Source: an uncultured Cytophagales bacterium (GTDB lineage: Bacteria > Bacteroidota > Bacteroidia > Cytophagales > Amoebophilaceae). Taken from it: a stretch of 64,000 nt of DNA. A program made the translations under genes and the position numbers. The stretch is taken from contig CAMJVU010000001.1 in NCBI GenBank assembly GCA_946409305.1, positions 59,173 to 123,172 on the forward strand, given 5' to 3'. Each line of letters begins with the position of its first letter. The first letter of the stretch is position 1. This document shows positions 17,639 through 26,245 of the stretch, piece by piece. The notes below the pieces were generated by a model. The model was not told the origin of the DNA. It saw only the letters and a program-made list of their open reading frames with translations, and did no database searches.

Positions 17639-18490
17639 ATGGAGCGCGATAAACAAAATAAAGGTGGAGCTGTGTTTTTGTTACTGCTTGCTGAAGTTTT
17701 ATGTGTACTTAATGATGCATTTGTAAAACTATTACCGCGTATTCCAACAATTGAAATAACTTGTGGTCGTTATTTTTTTGCTACATTAACGTTACTGCCA
17801 TTTATTTTTATCGATAAGAAAACATTGATGACTAGATACTTACACATACATGTACTGAGAAGTATTGTTTTCTGTTCGGCCCTATGTCTGTGGCAGGTGG
17901 GCCTAAAAACGACAATAATGTCATCCGTAAATCTGATAGGTAGTAGTGGGCCTTTTTTCTTGTTGATATTGTCGTTAATCTTTTTACGTGAACGTTTTAC
18001 ATTTGTAAGATTTATCACTTCTTTGTTTAGTTTTTTAAGTGTATTTCTTATTATTGATTTTAATGAATTATCATTTACATCGGGGAGTGCAGTGTTGCTT
18101 TTTTCAAATGTGTTATTTGCGATATCAGATGTTGTGAATAAAAAGTTTGCGACAAAGGAATCTCAATTAACAATGGTATTTTACTTCAATCTTGTATCTT
18201 TTCTTGTTTGTTTTGTTCCAACATATGTAGTGTTTGTTGTTCCAAACGTTATTGAATTGGTTTACATGGTGTGTTTAGGAGGTGGAGCAAGTCTTATGTT
18301 ATATCTGTATTTGAAATCATTTGCCTTGGCAGATGCATCGTTTCTATCTCAGTTTAAATATTCGGAGTTCGTATTTTCGGTAATATTTGGTTATCTGCTT
18401 TTTAATGAGGTACCCCACAAATACAGTTTAGTTGCTTTCGGAATAATCATTACTTGCAATATATATCTTTACATGAAAGAGAGAAAATAA
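17639..18490 (+). CDS. EamA/DMT family transporter
   Basis: A 283-residue membrane protein with ten predicted hydrophobic segments in two EamA halves, the usual layout of the drug/metabolite transporter superfamily. It starts MERDKQNKGGAVFLLLLAEV; a 4-codon longer start (17627) is possible. The conserved EITCGRYFFA in the first half and SLVAFGIIITCNIYLY at the C-terminus fit. The substrate (amino acid, nucleotide sugar, or nucleotide) cannot be told from sequence. The M23 peptidase gene follows after one base, suggesting one transcript. It shares a short divergent promoter region with FeoAB. Confidence 0.85.
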   Translation: MERDKQNKGGAVFLLLLAEVLCVLNDAFVKLLPRIPTIEITCGRYFFATLTLLPFIFIDKKTLMTRYLHIHVLRSIVFCSALCLWQVGLKTTIMSSVNLIGSSGPFFLLILSLIFLRERFTFVRFITSLFSFLSVFLIIDFNELSFTSGSAVLLFSNVLFAISDVVNKKFATKESQLTMVFYFNLVSFLVCFVPTYVVFVVPNVIELVYMVCLGGGASLMLYLYLKSFALADASFLSQFKYSEFVFSVIFGYLLFNEVPHKYSLVAFGIIITCNIYLYMKERK

Positions 18491-18491
18491 T

Positions 18492-19451
18492 ATGTCCAAG
18501 AAATACAAGTACAATTCTAGTTCATGTCAATATGAACCAATAATTGACTCTCCAAGGACCATATTTATCAAAATATTTTTTCTTTTTTGTATTTCACTTT
18601 TTATGGCAATTGTTATTTACTTCATCATAGATAAGTATTTTGATTCTTCTAAAGTACGACATCTTAAGGTTAAATACTCTACGATGATGCATGAAGTAGA
18701 TCTGATAAAAAATAAGGTGGATGAAAGTGCTGAATTATTAAAAGAATTGCGATATAGAGATGTAAATTTATACAGGAATCTATTGATGATAGATCCTCCA
18801 AAAAATGTTAATGATAGTGTAGATTACGTAACCACTCATTTATCAGAAGAAGAACAGATTGCCGATTTGAAGGATAAGCTTGATAAATTGTACGACGATA
18901 TGTTAGATCAGCAGAAATCTTACATCTATCTAAACAGAATGACTATTGAGAATAATGAATATCTTTCGTCGTTGCCAGCTATATTGCCAGTATTAAAGGG
19001 GTTTGTAACGTCTGGTTTTGGGTATAGGGTTCATCCAATATTTAAAACTAGAAGACTTCATGCAGGTATCGATATTATGACAGGCAAGGCAGAACCAATA
19101 CATGCCACTGGTGATGGAATAGTGGCAAAGGTAAAATTTGAGGATACAAGTTATGGGAATCAAGTTGTTATTGATCATTCACCTAAAATATCAGATAAAC
19201 GTAAAAAGATAAAGACAAGATATGCTCATATGAGCAGAATTGTGGTTAAACCAAATGAAAAGGTAAAACGTGGACAGGTAATAGGATATACTGGTAAGAC
19301 TGGTTGGGCGACTGGTATTCATGTTCATTACGAAGTGTTTGAAGGAATAAAACAAGTAGATCCTGTATCCTATTTTATAGGAAATCTTTCACCTAAAGAG
19401 TATAGTGATGTTATTAAACGGGTATCTGTGGATTCAATGTCAATGGATTGA
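18492..19451 (+). CDS. M23 (LytM-type) peptidoglycan endopeptidase
   Basis: A 319-residue cell-envelope protein. A short cytoplasmic head is followed by a membrane segment (residues about 17-42, IFFLFCISLFMAIVIYFI), a coiled-coil stretch (about 60-150), and a C-terminal M23 zinc peptidase domain. The zinc site is visible as HAGIDI (about 190) and HVHYE (about 276), with RYAHMS before it. M23 enzymes cut peptide cross-links in peptidoglycan; this layout is common for Bacteroidota septum or cell-shape hydrolases. With ddl at 26.6 kb it shows that the cell still makes peptidoglycan. The gene starts one base after the EamA transporter. Confidence 0.93.
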   Translation: MSKKYKYNSSSCQYEPIIDSPRTIFIKIFFLFCISLFMAIVIYFIIDKYFDSSKVRHLKVKYSTMMHEVDLIKNKVDESAELLKELRYRDVNLYRNLLMIDPPKNVNDSVDYVTTHLSEEEQIADLKDKLDKLYDDMLDQQKSYIYLNRMTIENNEYLSSLPAILPVLKGFVTSGFGYRVHPIFKTRRLHAGIDIMTGKAEPIHATGDGIVAKVKFEDTSYGNQVVIDHSPKISDKRKKIKTRYAHMSRIVVKPNEKVKRGQVIGYTGKTGWATGIHVHYEVFEGIKQVDPVSYFIGNLSPKEYSDVIKRVSVDSMSMD

Positions 19452-19854
19452 TTTTTTTGTGAAAATACTAATATCTGGGAGGAGACTTTTAAGTTTTATT
19501 GGTTATTTTGAATATTGGATATCTAAGTATCTATAATCACGAGATGTGGTAAATTTAGGATATCTTTTAGTGTGTTTTTGATACAATATTTGAAGTGTTT
19601 TGTTAAGAGTTATGGTAAATGTGGAAGTACTAATAAATGTGATTATGTCATCTTCTTGAATATGATGCAAAGGACTATTGAAATCTTTTTACCTGGACCA
19701 TAACAAAAAATGATAGGGCAACGTTGTGTAGAACTTATACAAATACTAAAAGAACATTCTCAGTAAAAAACAAGAAATGAACACTAGAATACACCCCTTC
19801 AGACAACGAACAAAAACAAATTTGACCTCGAAAAACGTTTAACAAGAAACAACG
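19452..19854. other. Intergenic region between M23 and the secreted-protein cluster
   Basis: About 400 bases, convergent 3' ends on both sides. No frame has coding character and no strong terminator hairpin is seen. A relic cannot be excluded but none is supported. Confidence 0.5.
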
Positions 19855-20397
19855 TCAAAACACTTGACAAATAGGACATGATTTCGTCTCTACAGAATTG
19901 CCTTCTCTTTCACTACTATTATTATCACTACTATTATCACTAACCACGTTATCGTCAACATATCTGAGTTTGACGACACTACCCTCTTTAATATTTAAAT
20001 CCCCTAAAAAATCATTATCACCAAAATCTTTAGTAATACCGTCTATCTCGTATATTTGTAAATTTTCAGGATATAAATTCCATTCATGTCCCACCTCTAC
20101 CTTTAAATAACCAGTAGTATTTATGTCCATAACATATAAATCCATGCTTTTCTCAGCACCATCTAAAACAATCTTTATGTATCCAGAAGTGAACTTATTA
20201 TCGGGTTTACTACTATCTCCTAACTGTTCTTTCAAATGTTCAGTAAGTTCATCAAAAGTTCCATCCTTTTTAGCTTTCTCTATCTCCTTAGCAATTCTTT
20301 TATAAGCTTCTTCGTATTCCATGTTTCCATAAGTAACAACCGACCCGTAAGCTACTAACGCTCCACAAAAGAAACGTCCTATTCTATCTGTCTTCAT
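19855..20397 (-). CDS. Exported ubiquitin-like protein
   Basis: A 180-residue protein. Residues 1-25 (MKTDRIGRFFCGALVAYGSV, then VTYGNME) form a leader shared with the genes at 48048 and 49435. After a helical linker, residues about 70-148 follow the order of ubiquitin: strand GYIKIVL, hairpin, strand MDLYVMD, helix TTGYLKVEVGHEW, then LYPENLQIYEIDG, DFGDNDFLGDLNIKEGS and VVKLRYVDD, matching PPDQQRLIFAGK, DGRTLSDYNIQKES and TLHLVLRL of ubiquitin in spacing and type. There is no Gly-Gly tail; the protein ends in a Ser/Asn-rich stretch and CPICQVF. I infer a secreted ubiquitin mimic or decoy acting on a host; this is pattern recognition, not a database result. The next gene upstream carries a second such domain. 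Confidence 0.65.
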   Translation of the reverse strand: MKTDRIGRFFCGALVAYGSVVTYGNMEYEEAYKRIAKEIEKAKKDGTFDELTEHLKEQLGDSSKPDNKFTSGYIKIVLDGAEKSMDLYVMDINTTGYLKVEVGHEWNLYPENLQIYEIDGITKDFGDNDFLGDLNIKEGSVVKLRYVDDNVVSDNSSDNNSSEREGNSVETKSCPICQVF

Positions 20398-20424
20398 AAA
20401 GTAATAATATAAAAAATACTCCTA

Positions 20425-20810
20425 TTATTTTTTAACGGTTCTAAGTTTAACACAACCACTTTCTCCAATAAGCACTTTTAAATAACAGTTATTCAAGGCG
20501 CTGTCTTTTACCATAGTATTACCATTAACGTCGTATATCTCGAAAGAATCAGGATCTCCTCCCCATTTACGTGAAACTTCCGTCTTTATTTTTGAAAAAG
20601 TATCCATAGGGTCAAGAGTTAAACAAACAGGATTTTTATCATCCAAAACAGCGCTTATTTTTACTTCCTTTACTCCCTTTATTTCCTTTACTTTCTTTAT
20701 TTCTTTATTTCTTTATTATCATTGCAAATGTTAAAAATACTACACCCGCTTGCATTCATCTGTGCACCAACAATCATTGTTGATACAATAACCTTATTTC
20801 TCATTTTCAT
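20425..20810 (-). pseudogene. Second exported ubiquitin-like protein, out of frame at an 8-bp repeat
   Basis: From ATG 20810 the frame encodes MKMRNKVIVSTMIVGAQM and a Cys-containing stretch, then stops at a TAA (20697-20699) inside tandem 8-bp repeats. From there another frame runs to 20425. Removing one 8-bp unit joins them into about 125 residues without a stop. The downstream part aligns well with ubiquitin: VCLTLDPMDTFSKIKTEVSR (against [20 protein letters not shown]), then DPDSFEIYDVNGNTMVKDSA and GCVKLRTVKK. There is no Gly-Gly end. So the gene looks switched off, or dead, at the repeat. It lies 27 bases upstream of the other ubiquitin-like gene and its leader resembles that at 14954-15157. 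Confidence 0.65.
20691..20718. repeat. Tandem 8-bp repeat (CTTTATTT) setting the reading frame
   Basis: Two perfect CTTTATTT units (20695-20702, 20703-20710) and a third differing in the last base (20711-20718), preceded by a partial CTTT. The unit length is not a multiple of three. With the present number the ubiquitin-like gene stops early; one unit fewer, or two more, opens it. Confidence 0.85.
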
Positions 20811-20985
20811 GCCTAAAGTATAAATAAAAAAGATTTTTCTTCCAATAGGGTCTTTATTTTACGATAGATCGTGTAAGTTAGGATTAGAAAGATGGAATAT
20901 AAAAGGAAATGTTACATTGTAGTTGGTAATTAACGGAAGATCTCCGGGACATCACTTTGTTATAAATTGTTTTGCAGTTAGATGG

Positions 20986-21462
20986 TCAATTTAGTGAAGC
21001 GTTGGTACATATTATGAATTTTTTTTCATTATTTAATTGCTGTATTTTTTTTCTCATTTCGATTGATTGAGTCATCAAGTTTTTGAATCGTTTTAAAGTC
21101 ATTTTATTTTTTATACTTTCCCATTTTTTATCATTAATAACATCATTGCCATCTTCTTTTGTTGATAGTCTTTTACCGTTTTTTTTCTCAGGAGATTCAC
21201 AGTCGTAATCTGATTCATTATCTTCGTTCATCGCACTTTTTATTTTGTTTTTTACATTTTTTATATCTTCTAAATCTTTATTCATTTTATCTTTTTTTTC
21301 TTTTATGTCTTTTTTTACATCTTTAATTTTTTTTTTTGCATCATCGTATTTTTTTTGTGCGTCATCCAATTTTTTATTCATTTCTTTAGCTTTTTTGGTT
21401 ATATCTCCAAATCCGAAGTTTAATACCAATACCGAAACAAATAAAGTCAATACACCATTCAT
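20986..21462 (-). CDS. Exported coiled-coil protein
   Basis: A 158-residue protein starting MNGVLTLFVSVLVLNFGFGD, a signal peptide, followed by about 60 residues of almost uninterrupted Lys/Asp heptads (KKAKEMNKKLDDAQKKYDD and on) that should form a coiled coil. A less regular C-terminal half ends in a second helical stretch. There is no Cys pattern, repeat family or recognised domain. It lies with the two ubiquitin-like genes on the same strand, 175 bases upstream of them, so it may belong to the same group of exported host-directed proteins; that is inference from position only. rpsT is divergent on the right. Confidence 0.65.
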   Translation of the reverse strand: MNGVLTLFVSVLVLNFGFGDITKKAKEMNKKLDDAQKKYDDAKKKIKDVKKDIKEKKDKMNKDLEDIKNVKNKIKSAMNEDNESDYDCESPEKKNGKRLSTKEDGNDVINDKKWESIKNKMTLKRFKNLMTQSIEMRKKIQQLNNEKKFIICTNASLN

Positions 21463-21554
21463 ATTTTATAATATTAGTATAAAAATACTATAATAATCTA
21501 TGATTTGTATAAATACTATAAAAACTTATTCTTGATTATACATTTATATGTGGT

Positions 21555-21821
21555 ATGGCGAATAGTAGGTCTGCTAAGAAACGTGTCAAAGTCAATGAAA
21601 GAAGGCATCGTGAGAATTTGCGTGTCATAAATAGGTATAAGAAAACAGTACGTGAATTGGGTAGTACGAAAGATAAGGATCAGGCTCTGAAACTGTTAAG
21701 TTCTGTTTATGAACAGTTGGATCGTATCTCTGTAAAGCATAGGATGCATCGTAACAAAGTTAATAGATTGAAATCGCGTTACGCTAGGATGGTTAATGCC
21801 ATTAGCACCTCAGTTTTATGA
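21555..21821 (+). CDS. rpsT: 30S ribosomal protein S20
   Basis: An 88-residue basic helical protein that binds 16S rRNA in the small subunit. It begins MANSRSAKKRVKVNERR, the usual S20 start, and ends with LKSRYARMVNA, typical of the C-terminal helix. Length is normal. Its stop overlaps the ligA start in the ATGA arrangement (21818-21821), so the two are translationally coupled, an unusual partner for rpsT. Confidence 0.96.
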   Translation: MANSRSAKKRVKVNERRHRENLRVINRYKKTVRELGSTKDKDQALKLLSSVYEQLDRISVKHRMHRNKVNRLKSRYARMVNAISTSVL

Positions 21822-23572
21822 GTGATGATGAAGTAAGGGAGGAGATAGATAAACTAGTTAAAGAGATAAATATTTGTAATAGATCTTATTTTTGTGAGTC
21901 GAAGAGTAGTATTTCCGATTATGATTATGATTGTCTTGTTAATAGATTGCAGTACCTTGAAGAAACGTACCCGCATTTAAAAGTAAGTGATTCTCCGAGT
22001 AATTTTATTGGAGAGTGTCACGATAGTAATTTTCCCAAGGTACCTCACAGTATTCCGATGTTATCATTAAAAAAGACTTATTCATATGATGATATTCAGG
22101 CCTTTTTGAATAATGTAACGAAGAATATTGGTACGACTGATGTGACGTATTTTTGTGAGTTAAAACTCGATGGATTATCTATCGAAGTTGAATATATAGA
22201 TAAGCAATTAGTTTGCGTTTCGACGCGTGGCGATGGACGTATTGGAGACGATGTGACATGCAATAAAGAGTTGATAAAGAATCTTCCCAATGTTTTATGT
22301 GGTAACGATATTCCACATGAAGTACGTATTAGAGGTGAAGTTTTAATGACATTTGAAGATTTTAACAATCTAAATAAGGAACTTTCTAAGTCAAATATAA
22401 CTAAGTTGTCAAATCCGCGTAATGCGGCATCAGGGGCTATTAAGACAGTTAAACATGATGTAAACGAACCTTCGAGAATATTGACATGTTTTTTTTATAA
22501 TGTCATATCTGATGATGTCGATCTGGTAACATATGAAAGTATTTTCGAAAAATTGAAACAATGGCAAGTTCCAGTGTGTAGGTATTATAAACATTGTGTA
22601 ACAATGCAAGATATTTATGATTTTATATCTTATTGGGAGACTAACCATGAAAATTTAGATTTTCCGATAGATGGTATTGTGATAAAGGTTAATGAGTTAA
22701 AATATCACAATATTCTTGGAAATACTAATAAGAATCCGAGGTGGGCTATAGCGTATAAATATAAACCTGATGCAGTAAGTACAAAATTGGAATCGGTAGA
22801 ATATCAGGTTGGAAGGAGTGGAATTATAACTCCTGTAGCAAATCTAACTCCGGTAAACATATCTGGATCTATTGTTAAACGTGTTTCATTATATAATGAA
22901 AAGGAAATTCAAAGACTGAATCTTCACGAAGGGGATTATGTCTTAATCAAAAAAAGTGGGGAAATAATCCCTAAGATTATTGGAATAGATATAACTAAAC
23001 ATAATCCGAGTGTGAAGCCAATTTTATTCCCTATGATATGTCCATCTTGTGGCCAAAAGCTGGATAATAGAAATGGATTGTGGTATTGTACAAATACTTT
23101 ATGTCCTGATCAAATAATTGCTTCTATAACTCATTTTGTAAGTAGGGGAGCTATGGATATAAAATCTATGGGAAATAATACTATCAGGGTGCTCGTTAAG
23201 TTTAATCTGATAAAAAATATTGCCGATATTTATGATTTGGATTATGATACACTCGTGAATGTTCCTGGTTTTAGTAATATATCAGTTGAAAAAATGGTTA
23301 AGGAAATAGAAAAGTCAAAAAATCAGAGTCTTGGTAATGTATTATTCGCTTTGGGAATCCCAGGTGTTGGGAAGACAGCAGCTGACAATATAGTATCAAA
23401 ATTTCATATTATTGAACGTATTGAACAATCGACTTATGATGATCTTATGACTATTCCTCTAATCGGATCTGAAACTGCAAAGAACATCGTATCATTCTTT
23501 AAGACTGCGGAAAATATTGAGATGATAAATAGATTAAAAAGACATAATGTAACAGCTCTATGTTCGGAGTAG
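21818..23572 (+). CDS. ligA: NAD+-dependent DNA ligase, lacking the BRCT domain
   Basis: A 584-residue LigA, which seals nicks in DNA during replication and repair using NAD+. The domains are Ia (begins EEIDKLVKEINICNRSYF), the adenylation core with the lysine motif CELKLDGLSIE (about residue 109-119), the OB fold (KVNELKYH, GRSGIITPVA), the four-Cys zinc finger (CPSCGQKLDNRNGLWYC.N.LC, about 408-432) and the helix-hairpin-helix region with LGIPGVGKTAADNIV. The usual enzyme is about 670 residues; this one ends at RHNVTALCSE right after the HhH domain, so the C-terminal BRCT domain is absent. Catalysis does not need it. The start overlaps rpsT by four bases. Confidence 0.95.
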   Translation: MSDDEVREEIDKLVKEINICNRSYFCESKSSISDYDYDCLVNRLQYLEETYPHLKVSDSPSNFIGECHDSNFPKVPHSIPMLSLKKTYSYDDIQAFLNNVTKNIGTTDVTYFCELKLDGLSIEVEYIDKQLVCVSTRGDGRIGDDVTCNKELIKNLPNVLCGNDIPHEVRIRGEVLMTFEDFNNLNKELSKSNITKLSNPRNAASGAIKTVKHDVNEPSRILTCFFYNVISDDVDLVTYESIFEKLKQWQVPVCRYYKHCVTMQDIYDFISYWETNHENLDFPIDGIVIKVNELKYHNILGNTNKNPRWAIAYKYKPDAVSTKLESVEYQVGRSGIITPVANLTPVNISGSIVKRVSLYNEKEIQRLNLHEGDYVLIKKSGEIIPKIIGIDITKHNPSVKPILFPMICPSCGQKLDNRNGLWYCTNTLCPDQIIASITHFVSRGAMDIKSMGNNTIRVLVKFNLIKNIADIYDLDYDTLVNVPGFSNISVEKMVKEIEKSKNQSLGNVLFALGIPGVGKTAADNIVSKFHIIERIEQSTYDDLMTIPLIGSETAKNIVSFFKTAENIEMINRLKRHNVTALCSE

Positions 23573-23599
23573 GACAATTATTAACTTGATCATGATATT

Positions 23600-24091
23600 T
23601 TAGTGATTTGAGATGTTTTGTTCTTTTGATCGTTTTGAAGTTTTCTCATATCCGACATCTATTTCAAGATCCTTTTGTTTTATAATACCTGTTGCGAGCT
23701 TATCACATAATTCGTTGTACTCGTTCCCACTGTGTCCCCTGATCCACGTGATTGTTATATTTAAAATTCTAGAATATTCAATAAACTTACGCCATAAATC
23801 TTCATTTTTTTTGTTTCTAAAATTATCTTTTTCCCATTTAAGTATCCACTTCTGATTGTAGGAATTTGAGACGTATTGTGAGTCTGTATAAATATTTATC
23901 TCTCTATTATCACTCTTTAAATATTCTAGGGCGTTTAAAATAGCCATTATCTCCATCCTATTGTTGGTAGTTAATCTATATCCCTTCACTATTGAATGCA
24001 CATTTTTGCCATCATTTATTACGCAAGCACAACCTCCAGGTCCAGGGTTACAACTGGATGCTCCGTCCGTATATACTGATATTTTATTCAT
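23600..24091 (-). CDS. rnhA: Ribonuclease HI
   Basis: A 163-residue RNase H that cuts the RNA strand of RNA-DNA hybrids (R-loops, primers). The metal-binding acidic residues are visible as YTDGASSCNPGPGG (first Asp), NRMEIMA (Glu), IYTDSQYV (Asp) and NELCDKLA (last Asp), with GHSGN holding the conserved His. Length is normal with a short Lys-rich tail. The ATG lies only four bases after the 3' end of tRNA-Ala(CGC) on the same strand, so after tRNA processing the message would be almost leaderless. The gene is convergent with ligA. Confidence 0.95.
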   Translation of the reverse strand: MNKISVYTDGASSCNPGPGGCACVINDGKNVHSIVKGYRLTTNNRMEIMAILNALEYLKSDNREINIYTDSQYVSNSYNQKWILKWEKDNFRNKKNEDLWRKFIEYSRILNITITWIRGHSGNEYNELCDKLATGIIKQKDLEIDVGYEKTSKRSKEQNISNH

Positions 24092-24095
24092 ATTG

Positions 24096-24168
24096 TGGAG
24101 ATAATCGGAATCGAACCGACGACCTTTTGAATGCGAATCAAACGCTCTACCAACTAAGCTATATCCCC
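24096..24168 (-). tRNA. tRNA-Ala(CGC)
   Basis: A 73-base cloverleaf with acceptor GGGGATA/TATCTCC, which contains the G3:U70 pair that identifies alanine tRNAs, discriminator A, anticodon loop TTCGCAT (anticodon CGC, codon GCG) on stem TTTGA/TCAAA, and T-loop TTCGATT. CCA is not encoded. It differs from the tRNA-Ala(GGC) at 57.3 kb at only about five positions, including the wobble base. Confidence 0.95.
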
Positions 24169-24526
24169 ATACTTTCGATAAATGAAGTGTCTTTTTTGTC
24201 TATTGTTCACAAGGACTATAAATACAATCTACTTATTGGTAGTAACAAGATGTACTATCGTGTTTTTGTGAATGTTTTTGTAATTGTAATACATTTGTCG
24301 GTAGAAGTGTGTAAACATGGTAGTATTTCAGATTATCACTTATAACGGTTATGGATTTGTTCTATCATGTATAATTATTTTATCGTTTTTGAAAATACTT
24401 GTAAACTAATACTTTTGTCAATACTTTTTCTATCTACTGAAACCAAATACGTTTTATTATTCTCAAAATAGTTATCAGTTTCATATCATGTTATAAGTCG
24501 ATTTATGTATTACACTAGGCTTATAT
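24169..24526. other. Intergenic region before the DUF285 genes
   Basis: About 360 bases between the leftward tRNA-Ala and the rightward DUF285 gene. A 31-codon frame at 24250-24345 starts with a hydrophobic, leader-like segment (MYYRVFVNVFVIVIHLSVEV) and then stops; it could be the stump of an exported-protein gene but is too short to call. Confidence 0.45.
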
Positions 24527-25386
24527 ATGTTCATTTCAGACTGGACGAGGAGGGGGTCGTTTATTTGGATTGTGTCGTTTGTTTTTATCGTTGCGTCTAA
24601 CAGTGTGGATATTTCTGGTTGTAATGGGAAGTGGGTATATGATGTTAAGTTGTTTCCGACCAATAATACTCATGGAGTTGTGCACATACTTGGTGAGCCT
24701 TTTTTAAGATGTTGTATAATTCGAGGAAGAAAAGTGAGGTTACTCTGTCTATCAATGGTGGAGATGTAAATTTTGAGTCTGGTTGCGAAGTGGATCGTAC
24801 TTACGAAGTGAATTGTATTCTTAAGCGTAGTGAAATTTCTGATATTATGCTGAAAGAAGGTATTAAGGTTCGTATCACACAATCATCTCCGCTTGAGAGT
24901 ATGGCGGGGATGTTTTGTGGATGTTATTCCTTAGAACGTATAGAATTTGATGGTGTGTGGGATACTAGTAAAGTTGAATCTATGGTGGAGGCGTTTTGTG
25001 GGTGTGAGTCATTGACGTCGTTATCAGGCATGTCCAAATGGAATACTAATAACGTTAAAAATATGAATTCTATGTTTAAAGAATGTAAGGAATTAACTAC
25101 ATTACCTGATGATGTATCTAAATGGAGTGTTGGGAATGTTAAAAATATGAGTAACATGTTTGATGAATGTAATTCATTAACTAAATTACCTGATATATCT
25201 AAATGGAATACTAAGAATGTTACAAATATGAGTTATATGTTCAATGGATGTTCTTCATTAACTGAATTACCTGGTGTATTTAAGTGGAATACTAATAATG
25301 TTACAAATATGAGTTGTATGTTTAAAGGATGTTCTCCATTAACAATATCACCTGATATGTCTAAATGGGGTAATTGTTGTTTTTAA
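24527..25386 (+). pseudogene. DUF285 (BspA-like) surface protein, frameshifted
   Basis: The first frame starts at ATG 24527 with a signal-peptide-like stretch (GSFIWIVSFVFIVASN) and continues to GEPF. At a six-T run (24700-24705) it leaves the frame in which the rest of the protein is encoded; one extra T would read GEPFFKMLYNSRKKSEVTL and join it to the second part, open to 25386. That part carries five DUF285 repeats with the pattern SMFKECKELTTLPD.SKWS and NVTNMSYMFNGCSSLTELP, ending MSKWGNCCF. So about 285 residues would result if the run had seven Ts. Either it is a contingency switch, a recent mutation or a sequence error. Such repeat proteins are surface or secreted; function unknown. 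Confidence 0.75.
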
Positions 25387-25627
25387 TAATAACGTTTAAA
25401 ATTGTAGATTCGGCAATAATAAGGATTCCTATTCGAAAGGAAATACACTATCTGTTCTAATTACAAATAATGAACGAGTTTTATATTGAGTGTGTTTCCG
25501 TGTACACGGTGATAACGGGACTAATATGATTCACGTGTATTAACGTGTTACAAAGCTTGAAGAAAATCAAAATTTAAATCAGTGTTATATATCATAAATC
25601 TGTAGTTGGTAAATAAGAATATTGTAA

Positions 25628-26245
25628 TTAACCTACGTTGTACGTGTCGTTTTATTTTGTATAATTGGAATACTTGGAATTAATAACGTTAAAGGTTGGT
25701 TTAAAGGATTTGTAAATAAAAATTCTCACGAATGGAGTTGGGAAGTAGAATTAATAGGTTCCAACAACAATAATATTAAAAACTTTAGATATAAAAAAGG
25801 ACAAGGTAAAGATGGGCAATTATTAGAAGATAATGGTTGCGCTACTTGGATAATAGCTAGAATTGTAATAAATAATGACGGTAAACTTGGGAAAAAGATT
25901 GTGTATGTAGAAAACGTGAATAGCTATGTTGTAGAAAAAGACGGTAAGAAGACATTTGTTGGACTTTTTGATTCATGTGATTCTATAATAGAGATAAAAA
26001 TATTGTGCTGTGATACTAGCAAGGTTGAAAGTATGGAATGCATGTTTTATAAGTGTTCTTCATTAACTAAGCTATCTGGTATGGATAAATGGAATACTGA
26101 AAAGGTTACGGATATGAGTTACGTGTTTAGTGGATGTTCTAAATTAACTACATTACTTGATATGTCTAAGTGGAATACTAATAATGTCTTGGATGTCTCG
26201 GGAATCGGTAGACAGGCGTTTTTTGCGGTTGGATTAATTTGCTAA
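25628..26245 (+). pseudogene. Truncated DUF285 surface protein gene
   Basis: A frame open from a TAA at 25625-25627 to 26245 with no ATG at its upstream end. It begins with a leader-like stretch (VVLFCIIGILGINNV) and then has about 100 residues related in style to the front part of other DUF285 genes, followed by two or three repeats (CDTSKVESMECMFYKCSSL, MDKWNTEKVTDMSYVFSGC, MSKWNTNNV). The last repeat turns into unrelated sequence (GIGRQAFFAVGLIC), so the 3' end is also degraded. A GTG start at 25901 would give a 114-residue fragment. It follows the frameshifted DUF285 gene by 240 bases and is probably a tandem duplicate in decay. Confidence 0.65.

Noticed and set aside
19855..19880. RING or U-box domain at the CPIC end of the ubiquitin-like protein
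   Set aside because: Only one CxxC pair is present before the stop, and no continuing Cys/His pattern follows in any frame.
23613..23855. Plus-strand frame opposite rnhA
   Set aside because: It is the complement of a well-supported gene with catalytic residues on the minus strand.
24250..24345. 31-codon hydrophobic frame
   Set aside because: It has a leader-like start but no body; too short and isolated to call as a gene.
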